Origin: CAVPEV01 sp963703555
GTDB taxonomy: Bacteria > Actinomycetota > Actinomycetes > Actinomycetales > Cellulomonadaceae
Direction: 5' to 3'
DNA length: 64,000 bases
Assembly: GCA_963703555.1 (NCBI GenBank)
Contig: CAVPEV010000021.1
Location: forward strand, 1 to 64,000
The notes beneath the pieces are model-generated. The model saw only the letters and a program-made list of their open reading frames with translations, did no database searches and was not told the DNA's origin. The translations under genes and the position numbers were made by a program. Below are positions 16,363 through 24,983 of the stretch, piece after piece (the first letter of the stretch is position 1; each line of letters opens with the position of its first letter).

Positions 16363-17535
16363 GTGGGAGGGATCGAGGGTGCCGTGGTCGTCGTGGCGGG
16401 TCTGCTCGGCCTGGTCACCGGCGTCGTCGCCACGCTCGCGTTCCGGTGGAGCGACCGCGCGCAGCACACCGTCCCGCCGGGCCCGGCGGCCGTGCTCGAC
16501 GACGGTCTGGTGCGGGTGCTCGCGGTGCTCCGGTCGGCCGCGGTCGTCCTGGACGCCCAGGACCGCGTGGTCCGTGCCAGCCCGCCGGCCTATGCCCTCG
16601 GCCTGGTGCGCGACGGGCAGCTGGCCCATGCTGCGGTGCGCGACCTCGTGGCGGACGTGCGCCGGTCGGGTGTCATCCGTGACGAGGAGCTCGAGCTCTC
16701 CCGCGGACCGGTGGGCCGTGGCACCGCGATGCTCCAGGTGCGCGTGGCCCAGGTGACGCCGGAGCACCTGCTCGTGCTCGCCGAGGACCGCACCCAGGCC
16801 CGCCGGCTCGAGGCCGTCCGCCAGGACTTCGTCGTGAACATCTCCCACGAGCTGAAGACGCCGGTCGGTGCGCTGTCCCTGCTCGCCGAGACGGTGCAGG
16901 ACGCCGCGGACGACCCGGAGGCCGTCCGCCGGTTCGCCGGGCAGATGCGCCAGGAGGCCACGCGGCTGTCCGCCCTGGTGCACGAGATCATCGAGCTGTC
17001 CCGGCTGCAGGTCGACGGGGCGCTCCGGGCGCCCGAGCGGGTGGACGTGGACGCGGTGGTCGCCGAGGCGGTCGACCGGGCCCGGACCGCAGCGTCGGCC
17101 AAGGACATCACGCTGGTGGTGGCCGAGCCGACCGGGCTGGCGGTGTTCGGCGACCACAACCTGCTCGTCACCGCGGTGCGCAACCTGCTGGACAACGCCG
17201 TGGCCTACTCCGCGGAGACCACCCGGGTGGGCATCGGTGTGCGGGAGGAGGACGGCCTGGTCCAGATCGCCGTCGTCGACCAGGGCATCGGCATCAGCGC
17301 CGACCAGCAGGACCGGGTGTTCGAACGGTTCTACCGGGTGGACCCGGCCCGCTCGCGCGACACCGGGGGCACCGGCCTGGGCCTGTCCATCGTCAAGCAC
17401 GTCGCGGCGGACCACGGCGGGGACGTCACGGTGTGGTCGCGGCCGGGCAAGGGCTCGACCTTCACCCTGCGGCTGCCCGCGGCTGCGGCGTCGCTGCCAC
17501 GGACGCCCGCCGGCGGGGAGCCGGCCCGCCGATGA
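16363..17535 (+). CDS. SenX3-type phosphate sensor histidine kinase
   Basis: A 390-residue kinase with an N-terminal membrane anchor (about residues 5-26), a PAS-like segment (about 45-140), and a HisKA domain with the phosphoacceptor His in FVVNISHELKTPVGAL. The ATPase domain has the N box (NLLDNAVAYS), DQGIGI, and GGTGLGLSIVKHVA. The single N-terminal anchor and the neighbourhood of phoU, regX3 and pst match SenX3. It ends 19 nt before the response regulator and is co-transcribed with it. Confidence 0.92.
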   Translation: MGGIEGAVVVVAGLLGLVTGVVATLAFRWSDRAQHTVPPGPAAVLDDGLVRVLAVLRSAAVVLDAQDRVVRASPPAYALGLVRDGQLAHAAVRDLVADVRRSGVIRDEELELSRGPVGRGTAMLQVRVAQVTPEHLLVLAEDRTQARRLEAVRQDFVVNISHELKTPVGALSLLAETVQDAADDPEAVRRFAGQMRQEATRLSALVHEIIELSRLQVDGALRAPERVDVDAVVAEAVDRARTAASAKDITLVVAEPTGLAVFGDHNLLVTAVRNLLDNAVAYSAETTRVGIGVREEDGLVQIAVVDQGIGISADQQDRVFERFYRVDPARSRDTGGTGLGLSIVKHVAADHGGDVTVWSRPGKGSTFTLRLPAAAASLPRTPAGGEPARR

Positions 17536-17554
17536 GCACCGGTGAGGAGCGACC

Positions 17555-18253
17555 GTGACGCGCATCCTGCTCGTGGAGGACGAAGAGTCCTACCGCGACC
17601 CGCTGACCTACCAGCTCACCCGGGAGGGCTTCGAGGTGTCGGCGGTCGGCACGGGGCCGGCAGCGCTGGAGGAGTTCGACCGGTCCGGGGCGGACCTCGT
17701 GCTGCTGGACCTCATGCTGCCGGGGCTGTCGGGCACGGAGGTGTGCCGCCAGCTGCGGGCACGCAGCGACGTGGCGGTCATCATGCTCACGGCGAAGGAC
17801 ACCGAGATCGACACGGTCGTCGGCCTGGAGTTGGGCGCGGACGACTACGTGACCAAGCCGTACTCGTTCCGCGAGCTGCTCGCCCGGATCCGCGCGGTGC
17901 TCCGCCGGCGGGGCGCCGCGACGATGGCCGGCGAGGACGACGCGGTCATCGAGGTCGGCCGGGTGCGTATGGACGTGGAACGCCACCTCGTTCTGGTCGA
18001 CGGCCGGCCCGTCGCGTTCCCGCTGAAGGAGTTCGAGCTGCTCGAGCTGCTGCTGCGCAACGCCGGACGGGTGCTCACCCGCGGCCAGCTCATCGACCGG
18101 GTGTGGGGGTCGGACTACGTGGGTGACACGAAGACGCTCGACGTGCACGTCAAGCGCATCCGGGCGAAGATCGAGCCGGATCCTGCCCATCCGGTCCAGC
18201 TGGTCACGGTGCGCGGTCTGGGCTACCGGTTGGCCGACGAGACCGGCGAGTGA
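17555..18253 (+). CDS. RegX3-type response regulator
   Basis: A 232-residue OmpR/PhoB-class regulator. The receiver domain has the acidic pocket VEDEE, phosphoacceptor Asp52 (LLDLMLPG) and the switch Lys in YVTKPYSF. The winged-helix domain has LTRGQLIDRVWG and TLDVHVKRIRAKIEPDP. The start is GTG after GGTGAGGAGCGACC. It follows the sensor kinase, and PHO boxes appear in the next intergenic region, so it should activate pst when phosphate is scarce. Confidence 0.93.
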   Translation: MTRILLVEDEESYRDPLTYQLTREGFEVSAVGTGPAALEEFDRSGADLVLLDLMLPGLSGTEVCRQLRARSDVAVIMLTAKDTEIDTVVGLELGADDYVTKPYSFRELLARIRAVLRRRGAATMAGEDDAVIEVGRVRMDVERHLVLVDGRPVAFPLKEFELLELLLRNAGRVLTRGQLIDRVWGSDYVGDTKTLDVHVKRIRAKIEPDPAHPVQLVTVRGLGYRLADETGE

Positions 18254-18316
18254 GGGGCCGCCGGGCGCGCCGATGCGTCCGCCGGACGCGCGGACCGCGC
18301 GCAGTCGTCGCCTGCC

Positions 18317-18357
18317 GTTCACCCGGGGTTCACCCGAGGGCGGCGCGCCGGTTCACC
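18317..18357 (+). promoter_or_regulatory. PHO boxes upstream of pstS
   Basis: GTTCACCCGGG (18317-18327) is followed directly by GTTCACCCGAG (18328-18338), two tandem 11-nt direct-repeat units, with a third GTTCACC at 18351-18357. This is the PhoP/RegX3 binding pattern of actinobacteria. The site lies 73-113 nt before the pstS start. Confidence 0.85.
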
Positions 18358-18429
18358 TGCCTGGGTACGGTCGACGGTGGTCGAGCACGCACGTGCTCGG
18401 CACACCGATCGACAGAGGACGGATCACAC

Positions 18430-19542
18430 GTGAAGCTCTCCCACTCCGTGCTGGGGGCGACGGCCCTGACCGGCGTCCTGGCTCTCACGCTCGCCGCGTG
18501 CGGCTCGGACAACCCGACCGGCACCACTCAGCCGTCGGGCAGCACCTCGGCAGGGTCCACCCTGTCCGGCGAGCTCAACGGTTCCGGCTCGAGCGCCCAG
18601 GAGGCGGCACAAGGGGCCTGGCGGGCCGGTTTCCAGAACGCCAACCCGGGCGTGACGGTCGCCTACGACCCGGTCGGTTCGGGCGGCGGGCGCACCGCGT
18701 TCCTCGAGGGCGGCGTGCAGTTCGCCGGGACGGATGCGGCTCTCACCACTGATGAGCTCGCGAAGGCGAAGACCCGCTGCTTCGGCACCGGGGCCGTGGA
18801 CCTGCCGGTCTACGTCAGCCCGATCGCCGTGGTGTTCAACCTCGAGGGCGTCACGAGCCTGAACATGTCGGCGGCGACGATCGCCAAGATCTTCAGCGGG
18901 AAGATCACCTCGTGGGACGCCCCGGAGATCGCGGCGGAGAACCCCGGCGTGCAGCTGCCTGCGACGGCGATCACCCCGGTGCACCGCTCCGACGACTCCG
19001 GCACGACGAACAACTTCACCGACTACCTGTCGAAGGCGTCGGGCGGTGCGTGGGCCGACAAGGCTTCCGGCAAGTGGCCGATCGACGGCGGCGAGTCCGC
19101 TCAGGGCACCTCCGGTGTCGTGCAGACGGTCCAGGCGGGCAACGGGACCATCACCTACGCCGACGCCTCCCAGGCCGGCAGCCTCGGCATCGTCTCCATC
19201 AAGGTCGGCGACGCGTGGGTGGCGCCGAGCGAGAAGGCCGCGGCGAAGGTGCTCGACGTGTCGCCGCGCGACACGGCGCGCTCCCAGCAGGACATCGTCA
19301 TCACGATCGACCGTGCGACGACCGAGGCCGGGGCCTACCCGATGATCCTGGTCTCCTACCTGGCGGCCTGCCTGGGGTACGACAAGCAGACCGACGTCGA
19401 CCTGGTCAAGGCGTACCTGACCTACGTCGCATCGGCCCAGGGCCAGTCCGAGGCGGAGAAGGCGGCAGGGTCCGCCCCCATCTCGGACGCGCTGCGCAGC
19501 GACGTCCAGGCGGTGATCGACGCCGTCACCCTGGTGTCCTGA
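18430..19542 (+). CDS. PstS phosphate-binding lipoprotein
   Basis: High-affinity phosphate receptor of the Pst ABC transporter. The signal peptide ends in the lipobox TLAACGS (Cys at about residue 24). Ligand segments include LNGSGSSAQEAAQGAW, DPVGSGGGRTAFLEG, FAGTDAAL and HRSDDSGTTNNFTDYL. Length, 370 residues, is normal. The GTG at 18430 is chosen because the signal peptide begins there. First gene of pstSCAB, under the PHO boxes, and followed by a strong intergenic hairpin. Confidence 0.95.
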   Translation: MKLSHSVLGATALTGVLALTLAACGSDNPTGTTQPSGSTSAGSTLSGELNGSGSSAQEAAQGAWRAGFQNANPGVTVAYDPVGSGGGRTAFLEGGVQFAGTDAALTTDELAKAKTRCFGTGAVDLPVYVSPIAVVFNLEGVTSLNMSAATIAKIFSGKITSWDAPEIAAENPGVQLPATAITPVHRSDDSGTTNNFTDYLSKASGGAWADKASGKWPIDGGESAQGTSGVVQTVQAGNGTITYADASQAGSLGIVSIKVGDAWVAPSEKAAAKVLDVSPRDTARSQQDIVITIDRATTEAGAYPMILVSYLAACLGYDKQTDVDLVKAYLTYVASAQGQSEAEKAAGSAPISDALRSDVQAVIDAVTLVS

Positions 19543-19575
19543 CCGGGGGGACGGCACCCTGGTGCTGTCCCGGTG

Positions 19576-19609
19576 CCTCGACGGTCGACCGGACGGTCGA
19601 CCGTCGAGG
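19576..19609. promoter_or_regulatory. Strong hairpin between pstS and pstC
   Basis: Perfect 15-bp arms, CCTCGACGGTCGACC (19576-19590) and GGTCGACCGTCGAGG (19595-19609), around GGAC. It sits 34 nt after the pstS stop and 33 nt before pstC. A stem here would partly terminate transcription or protect the pstS 3' end, giving more binding protein than permease. Confidence 0.75.
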
Positions 19610-19641
19610 CTCGTCCCAGCCACATCCATCGGGGAGACGGC

Positions 19642-20652
19642 ATGAGCAGCGTGCAGAGCCCGCAGGCCCCAGCGACCGGCCCGGGCACGCCGGTGCGAGC
19701 CGGGCGACGCCGGGCTCGTGGTCGGGAGGACCGGGGTGCGAGCCGGGCGTTCCGGTGGGTCTCCACCCTGTCCGGCGTGCTCATCCTCGTGGTGCTGGCG
19801 GCCGTCGCGGCGTTCCTCGTGCTGCGGGCGTTGCCCGCGCTGACCGCCGCGCCGGGCGCCCTGTCCACGGACGTCGCCTGGTTCCCCCAGGGCTCCAGCA
19901 TCCTTCGGTTCGTCGGGCCGATGCTCTTCGGGTCGGTGCTGGCGGCGGCGCTCGCCCTGCTGGTGGCCACCCCGCTGGCGATCGGCATCGGGCTGTTCAT
20001 CTCCCACTACGCGCCTCGCCGGATGGCGAACGTCCTCGGCTACCTCGTCGACCTGCTGGCGGCCATCCCGTCCGTCGTCTACGGGTTGTGGGGGGGCATC
20101 GTGCTGGCCCCGGCCGTCCAACCGGTGTGGGAGTTCCTGGGCCGCTACCTCGGATGGATCCCGTTGTTCGCCGGCCCCGTGTCACCGACCTCGAAGGTGA
20201 TGGCGACGGTGGCCGTGGTGCTGGCCGTGATGATCCTGCCCATCATCACCGCCGTGTGCCGCGAGGTGTTCTTGCAGACTCCCCGACTGCACGAGGAGGC
20301 CGCCCTGGCGCTCGGCGCCACCCAGTGGGAGATGGTGCGCACCGCGGTGCTGCCGTTCGCCCGGCCCGGCATCATCTCCGCGGCGATGCTCGGCCTGGGC
20401 CGTGCGCTCGGCGAGACGATGGCGGTGGTGATGATCCTGTCCCCCGGGATGCTGTACTCGGTCAAGCTGCTCGCCGCCGGGCAGCAGCAGACGATCGCGG
20501 CCAACATCGCCCTGCAGTTCCCGGAGGCGAACCTCACCGGCGTCTCCACCCTCATCGCCACCGGCCTGGCGCTGTTCGTCATCACGCTGGTGGTGAACAT
20601 GGCCGCGCGGGCCATCGTGGCCCGGCGCAGCGACTTCTCGGGGGCCAACTGA
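19642..20652 (+). CDS. PstC phosphate ABC permease
   Basis: Inner-membrane permease, 336 residues, with six hydrophobic segments after a basic N-terminal tail (first at about residues 39-60). The ABC-permease EAA loop reads EEAALALGATQWEMVRTAVLPFARPGI. The ATG at 19642 follows GGGGAGA. Works with PstA and PstB. Ends 1 nt before pstA. Confidence 0.93.
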   Translation: MSSVQSPQAPATGPGTPVRAGRRRARGREDRGASRAFRWVSTLSGVLILVVLAAVAAFLVLRALPALTAAPGALSTDVAWFPQGSSILRFVGPMLFGSVLAAALALLVATPLAIGIGLFISHYAPRRMANVLGYLVDLLAAIPSVVYGLWGGIVLAPAVQPVWEFLGRYLGWIPLFAGPVSPTSKVMATVAVVLAVMILPIITAVCREVFLQTPRLHEEAALALGATQWEMVRTAVLPFARPGIISAAMLGLGRALGETMAVVMILSPGMLYSVKLLAAGQQQTIAANIALQFPEANLTGVSTLIATGLALFVITLVVNMAARAIVARRSDFSGAN

Positions 20653-20653
20653 G

Positions 20654-21610
20654 ATGGCTGTCACCACTGCTCCGGCGGCACCGGCCGGCGCCGACGTCCC
20701 GCTGGCGGACCTGCTGCGCCAGGTCGACCCGCGCCGCCGGCGCACCGACGTGGTCATGCGGGTGCTCGTCACGGCGGCGTTCGCCGTCGCGATGGTGCCG
20801 CTGGTGTCGCTGACCTGGACGGTCGTGGCGAACGGCAGCCACCGCCTGGACGGCTACTTCCTGGCGAACTCCATGCGCGGGGTGTACGGCGGCATGGACG
20901 CCGGCGGTGCGTACCACGCGATCATCGGCACGGTCCTGGTGACCCTGCTCGCCACGGTCATCTCCGTGCCCATCGGTCTGCTCGCCGCGGTGTACCTGGT
21001 CGAGTACGGGCACGGTCCGCTGGCCCGGGCGGTGACCTTCTTCGTCGACGTCATGACCGGCATCCCGTCGATCGTGGCCGGGCTGTTCGCCTACGCGCTG
21101 TTCGCCGCCTTCCTCGGCCCGGGCATCCGGCTCGGCGCGGTCGGGTCGATCGCCCTGTCGGTCCTCATGATCCCCGTGGTCGTGCGGTCCAGCGAGGAGA
21201 TGCTCCGGCTGGTCCCCAACGAGCTGCGCGAGGCGGCCTACGCCCTGGGCGTCCCGAAGTGGCTCACGGTCATCAAGGTGGTGCTCCGCACGGCCGCGAC
21301 GGGCCTGGTGACCAGCGTCATGCTGGCGATCGCCCGAGTGATCGGGGAGACCGCGCCGCTGCTCATCACGGTGGGCGTCGTCGACTCGATCAACTTCAAC
21401 CTGTTCGACGGGCGCATGATGACCCTGCCCGTCTACGTCTACCGGCAGTACAGCCAGGGCCTGGTGCCGTGCACGGGGGAGGGGGTCTGCATCCCCGACA
21501 TCAACCTGCAGCGTGCCTGGGCGGCGGCGCTGACCCTGTTCATCATCGTCATGCTGCTCAACCTCATCGCGCGGGGGGTCGCTCGCTGGTTCGCCCCGAA
21601 GACCCGCTGA
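20654..21610 (+). CDS. PstA phosphate ABC permease
   Basis: Second Pst permease, 318 residues and six predicted membrane segments. The EAA loop reads REAAYALGVPKWLTVIKVVLRTAATGL. The N-terminal tail is polar (PLADLLRQVDPRRRR). The start lies 1 nt after the pstC stop, consistent with translational coupling. Confidence 0.93.
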   Translation: MAVTTAPAAPAGADVPLADLLRQVDPRRRRTDVVMRVLVTAAFAVAMVPLVSLTWTVVANGSHRLDGYFLANSMRGVYGGMDAGGAYHAIIGTVLVTLLATVISVPIGLLAAVYLVEYGHGPLARAVTFFVDVMTGIPSIVAGLFAYALFAAFLGPGIRLGAVGSIALSVLMIPVVVRSSEEMLRLVPNELREAAYALGVPKWLTVIKVVLRTAATGLVTSVMLAIARVIGETAPLLITVGVVDSINFNLFDGRMMTLPVYVYRQYSQGLVPCTGEGVCIPDINLQRAWAAALTLFIIVMLLNLIARGVARWFAPKTR

Positions 21611-21648
21611 CCGCTCGACCAGAACCCCGGACCGACAGGACACCACGG

Positions 21649-22428
21649 ATGGCACAGCGCATCGACGCCAAGGACCTGAACATCTTCTACGGCTCCTTCC
21701 TGGCCGTCGCGGATGTCAGCATGTCCATCGAGCCGCGATCGGTCACTGCCCTCATCGGTCCGTCCGGCTGCGGCAAGTCGAGCTTTCTGCGCACGCTGAA
21801 CCGCATGCACGAGGTCGTGCCCGGGGCGCACGTCGAGGGCACGGTCGAGATGGACGGGGTGGACCTGTACGGACCGGACGTGGACCCGGTGGCGGTGCGC
21901 CGCCAGATCGGCATGGTGTTCCAGCGGCCCAACCCGTTCCCGACGATGTCCATCGCGGAGAACGTGCTGGCCGGCGTCCGGCTGAACAACCGCCGGATCT
22001 CCAAGGCCGACGCGGCGGATCTCGTCGAGCGGTCGTTGCTGGCCGCGAACCTGTGGAACGAGGTGAAGGACCGGTTGCACCGGCCGGGCTCGGGACTGTC
22101 CGGCGGTCAGCAGCAACGGCTGTGCATCGCCCGGGCGATCGCCGTGGCGCCGCAGGTGCTCCTGATGGACGAGCCGTGCTCCGCGCTGGACCCGATCTCA
22201 ACCCTGGCCATCGAGGACCTCATCGCCGAGCTCAAGGCCGAGTACACGATCGTCATCGTCACCCACAACATGCAGCAGGCCGCCCGGGTGTCCGACCGGA
22301 CCGGTTTCTTCAACGTGTCCGCCACCGGGCAGCCCGGTCGTCTCGTGGAGATCGACGCGACCCCGACGATGTTCTCCTCCCCGCACGAGAAGGCGACCGA
22401 GGACTACATCTCGGGCCGGTTCGGCTGA
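21649..22428 (+). CDS. PstB phosphate ABC ATPase
   Basis: ATPase of the Pst transporter, 259 residues. Walker A GPSGCGKSSFLR, Q-loop VFQRPNPFP, signature LSGGQQQRLCIARAI, Walker B VLLMDEPCSALDP and switch His in VTHNMQQAARVSD are all intact. The ATG at 21649 is used; upstream in-frame sequence overlaps pstA. Last gene of the operon. Confidence 0.95.
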   Translation: MAQRIDAKDLNIFYGSFLAVADVSMSIEPRSVTALIGPSGCGKSSFLRTLNRMHEVVPGAHVEGTVEMDGVDLYGPDVDPVAVRRQIGMVFQRPNPFPTMSIAENVLAGVRLNNRRISKADAADLVERSLLAANLWNEVKDRLHRPGSGLSGGQQQRLCIARAIAVAPQVLLMDEPCSALDPISTLAIEDLIAELKAEYTIVIVTHNMQQAARVSDRTGFFNVSATGQPGRLVEIDATPTMFSSPHEKATEDYISGRFG

Positions 22429-22444
22429 TCGGCCGGCGTGGGGA

Positions 22445-22475
22445 GGATCGGTGCCGATCCGCCGCGCCGGCACCG
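22445..22475. terminator. Terminator hairpin after pstB
   Basis: GGATCGG/CCGATCC (22445-22451 and 22454-22460) and the alternative CGGTGCCG/CGGCACCG (22449-22456 and 22468-22475) are mutually exclusive stems between the convergent pstB (+) and the lipoprotein gene (-). Confidence 0.5.
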
Positions 22476-22538
22476 ACCGTGGTCGGCCGCGCCGGGACTC
22501 GCGCCGAACGGCCGGCCCGCAGGCTCGCCGCAGTGTGC

Positions 22539-23021
22539 TCAGCGGGTCGCGGACGGACTGGGCACCAGCGTCGCGTACTCGGCGAGGGTGCCGTCGAGGA
22601 CCGGGACCGGGACCGTCGTGGTCGCCGACCCGGTGGAGCTCAGGGTCAGTGGTGTCGTCGCGCCCGGGGCGTCCGGCACCGTGAAGACGATCCGCTCCCC
22701 GGCCCCCCCGAGCAGGACCGTGCTGCCCGCGGCCACGTCGACCTCGGCCACCGGCGCGCCCGCGGACCCGACGGTGACCCGCTGGACGCTCATGCCGGCG
22801 TTGGTCAGCGCACCCTGCAGGGCGCCGGGGCCGTCGGCGGCCGCGGCCACCACGAGGAGGTTGGCCGCCCGGACGTCGCCGACCTGGGCGGCGACGCCGT
22901 CGGACGGGGCGTAGGGGCGGGTCGTCGTGATGGGGTTGGTTGCCGAGCAGCCGGCGAGCGCGGCCACGGCGACGGCGACGGCCAGGCCGACAGCTTGCAG
23001 GCGCGAGGACGATGCGGTCAC
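22539..23021 (-). CDS. LpqE-like lipoprotein
   Basis: A 160-residue exported lipoprotein. The signal peptide AVGLAVAVAVAALAGC has lipobox LAGC, and the remainder is beta-rich, with VNLLVV-like and AAGSTVLLGG segments resembling PCuAC-type folds. The GTG at 23021 places the signal peptide at the N-terminus; the longer ATG version runs into the carD promoter. In Mycobacterium tuberculosis the lipoprotein gene lpqE lies divergent from carD-ispD-ispF; the same order here supports orthology. The molecular function is unknown. Confidence 0.6.
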   Translation of the reverse strand: MTASSSRLQAVGLAVAVAVAALAGCSATNPITTTRPYAPSDGVAAQVGDVRAANLLVVAAAADGPGALQGALTNAGMSVQRVTVGSAGAPVAEVDVAAGSTVLLGGAGERIVFTVPDAPGATTPLTLSSTGSATTTVPVPVLDGTLAEYATLVPSPSATR

Positions 23022-23146
23022 AGGTGCTCCTCGGGGGGATGACGGCCGGTGGCGGCCAGCGTAGCCGCCGCACCGGCCGGCCGCGTTCTGGGACGCTGAC
23101 CTGGGCGGATGGCGGACGGCGCGGCGGTCGGGAGGGCTTTTCGTGG

Positions 23147-23152
23147 TAGCAT
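23147..23152 (+). promoter_or_regulatory. -10 element of carD
   Basis: TAGCAT preceded by TGG gives an extended -10 shape. The ATG at 23181 is 28 nt downstream behind AAAGGGGA, leaving a short leader. Confidence 0.5.
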
Positions 23153-23180
23153 AGGCTGCCGCGAAAGGGGACACCTACAG

Positions 23181-23663
23181 ATGACTTTCACTGTCGGGGA
23201 GACCGTCGTCTATCCGCACCACGGTGCGGCGTTGATCGAAGAGATCGTGACTCGGACGATGCGCGGTGAGGAGCGGATCTACCTGAAGCTCAAGGTCGCC
23301 CAGGGTGACCTGACCATCGAGGTGCCGGCGGACAACGTCGACCTCGTGGGTGTGCGCGACGTGGTGGGGCAGGAGGGCCTGGACCGGGTCTTCGAGGTGC
23401 TCCGCGCGCCGTACACGGAGGAGCCGACCAACTGGTCGCGCCGGTACAAGGCCAACCTCGAGAAGCTCGCCTCCGGCGACGTCATCAAGGTGTCCGAGGT
23501 GGTACGCGACCTGTCCCGCCGGGACACCGACCGCGGGCTGTCCGCCGGTGAGAAGCGCATGCTCGCCAAGGCCCGGCAGATCCTCGTCTCCGAGCTGGCG
23601 CTGGCCGAGCACACCCCGGAGGACCAGGCCGAGGCGCTCCTCGACGAGGTCCTCGCCTCCTGA
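23181..23663 (+). CDS. CarD RNA polymerase-binding regulator
   Basis: Binds the RNA polymerase beta subunit through an N-terminal Tudor-like domain and stabilises open complexes at rRNA and many other promoters. The 160-residue product begins FTVGETVVYPHHGAALIEEI, the conserved RID, and has the C-terminal DNA-binding helices with the conserved NWSRRYKANLEKLASGD, whose Trp wedges into the bubble. AAAGGGGA precedes the ATG. ispD follows in the same direction after 40 nt. Confidence 0.95.
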   Translation: MTFTVGETVVYPHHGAALIEEIVTRTMRGEERIYLKLKVAQGDLTIEVPADNVDLVGVRDVVGQEGLDRVFEVLRAPYTEEPTNWSRRYKANLEKLASGDVIKVSEVVRDLSRRDTDRGLSAGEKRMLAKARQILVSELALAEHTPEDQAEALLDEVLAS

Positions 23664-23703
23664 GGCCCGGCACCGGGGGCGCGACCATGTGCGCAGCGCG
23701 GTC

Positions 23704-24456
23704 ATGAGCACCTCCGCGATCCTCACCGCCGCCGGCAGCGGCACACGGTTGGGCCTGCCGGGCCCGAAGGCGCTCGTCGAGCTCGCCGGCGTGCCGCTGG
23801 TGGTGCACGCCGCCCGGCGGCTGGCCGCCTCGGGCGTGGTGGCCGAGATCGTCGTCGTCGTACCGCCGGCGCGGCTCGCGGGCTTCCGAGCGTTGCTGGG
23901 CGGCCACGTCCGGCCGGGCCTGGGCGTTCCGGTGCGCGTCGTCGAGGGCGGACCGTCCCGGCAGGCGTCCGTGGCGGCCGGTCTCGCGGCGCTGGGCAGC
24001 GACGTCGATGTCGTCCTCGTGCACGACGCAGCTCGGGCGCTCGCCTCGGCGGACCTGGTCCGCCGGGTCGAGGCGCAGGTCCGCGCCGGTCACCGGGCGG
24101 TCGTCCCGGGGCTGCCGCTGGTCGACACCGTCAAGCAGGTCGGTCCGGCGGGCGAGGATGGCACGAGCCCGGTGCTGACCACGGTGCCGCGGACGGACCT
24201 GCGGGTGGTGCAGACACCCCAGGGCTTCGACCGCGCGCTGCTCGATGCGGCGCACCTCGCGGGGCGGGAGCGGTCCGCGCAGGAGTCGACCGCGGCGACG
24301 GACGACGCCGCGCTCGTCGAGGCGCTCGGCGAGCAGGTCTGGGTGGTGGCCGGCGAGGAGATGGCGATGAAGATCACGACGACCCGGGACCTGGCCGTGG
24401 CCGAGCTGCTCGCCCGGGCCGAGGCCGACGAGGCGCTCGCGCCGGGTCTCGCGTGA
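23704..24456 (+). CDS. IspD, MEP cytidylyltransferase
   Basis: Third step of the MEP isoprenoid pathway: CTP plus MEP gives CDP-ME. The 250-residue product has the CTP-binding AILTAAGSGTRLGLPGPKALVELAG with the catalytic Arg and Lys, and VLVHDAARAL. The ATG at 23704 starts the glycine-rich loop at the expected place. The stop overlaps ispF by 4 nt. Confidence 0.93.
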   Translation: MSTSAILTAAGSGTRLGLPGPKALVELAGVPLVVHAARRLAASGVVAEIVVVVPPARLAGFRALLGGHVRPGLGVPVRVVEGGPSRQASVAAGLAALGSDVDVVLVHDAARALASADLVRRVEAQVRAGHRAVVPGLPLVDTVKQVGPAGEDGTSPVLTTVPRTDLRVVQTPQGFDRALLDAAHLAGRERSAQESTAATDDAALVEALGEQVWVVAGEEMAMKITTTRDLAVAELLARAEADEALAPGLA

Positions 24457-24983
24457 CCGGGCCGACGGGCGTCCCGCTGCCCCGGGTGGGCATCGGCACG
24501 GACGTGCACGCCTGCTCCGCGGACCCGACGGCGGTGCTGCACCTGGCCGGCCTGGCCTGGCCGGGGGAGCGCGGGCTCGCCGGGCACTCCGACGCCGACG
24601 TCGCCGCGCACGCCGCGGCGGACGCCCTGCTGTCCGCGGCGGGGCTGGGCGACCTGGGCTCCCAGTTCGGCACCGCCGACCCGGCATGGGCCGGCGCGTC
24701 GGGTGCGGCGCTGCTCGGCGAGGCGGCCCGTCGGGTTCGCGCGGCAGGGTTCGTGGTCGGCAACGTCGCGGTGCAGGTGGTCGGGAACCGGCCTCGGCTG
24801 GCGGGACGGCGGGCCGAGGCCGAGGCCGCTCTGTCCGCGGCGGCCGGGGCGCCGGTGACGGTGTCCGCGACGACGACGGACGGGCTGGGGCTGACGGGCC
24901 GGGGCGAGGGCATCGCCGCGGTCGCCGCGGCGCTGGTCGTGCCGGTGGTGGCTCCGGAGCCCCCCGGTAGCCTGACCCCGTGA
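24453..24983 (+). CDS. IspF, MEcPP synthase
   Basis: Cyclises CDP-ME 2-phosphate to MEcPP. The 176-residue product has the metal-binding GIGTDVHAC (Asp and His) and GHSDADVAAHAAADALLSAAGLGDLG signatures, and ends with TTTDGLGLTGRGEGIAA. The GTG overlaps the ispD stop (GTGA) and its own stop overlaps cysS by 4 nt, so ispD-ispF-cysS are coupled. Confidence 0.93.
   Translation: MTGPTGVPLPRVGIGTDVHACSADPTAVLHLAGLAWPGERGLAGHSDADVAAHAAADALLSAAGLGDLGSQFGTADPAWAGASGAALLGEAARRVRAAGFVVGNVAVQVVGNRPRLAGRRAEAEAALSAAAGAPVTVSATTTDGLGLTGRGEGIAAVAAALVVPVVAPEPPGSLTP
24968..24973 (+). promoter_or_regulatory. Possible internal -10 for cysS within ispF
   Basis: TAGCCT lies 6 nt before the cysS GTG (24980), inside the ispF 3' end. 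It has the leaderless geometry seen at lysS and senX3, so cysS may also be transcribed on its own. Confidence 0.35.

Noticed and set aside
18424..20121. 565-codon minus-strand frame opposite pstS and pstC
   Set aside because: Antisense of pst genes with repetitive His/Arg/Gly composition and no recognisable domain.
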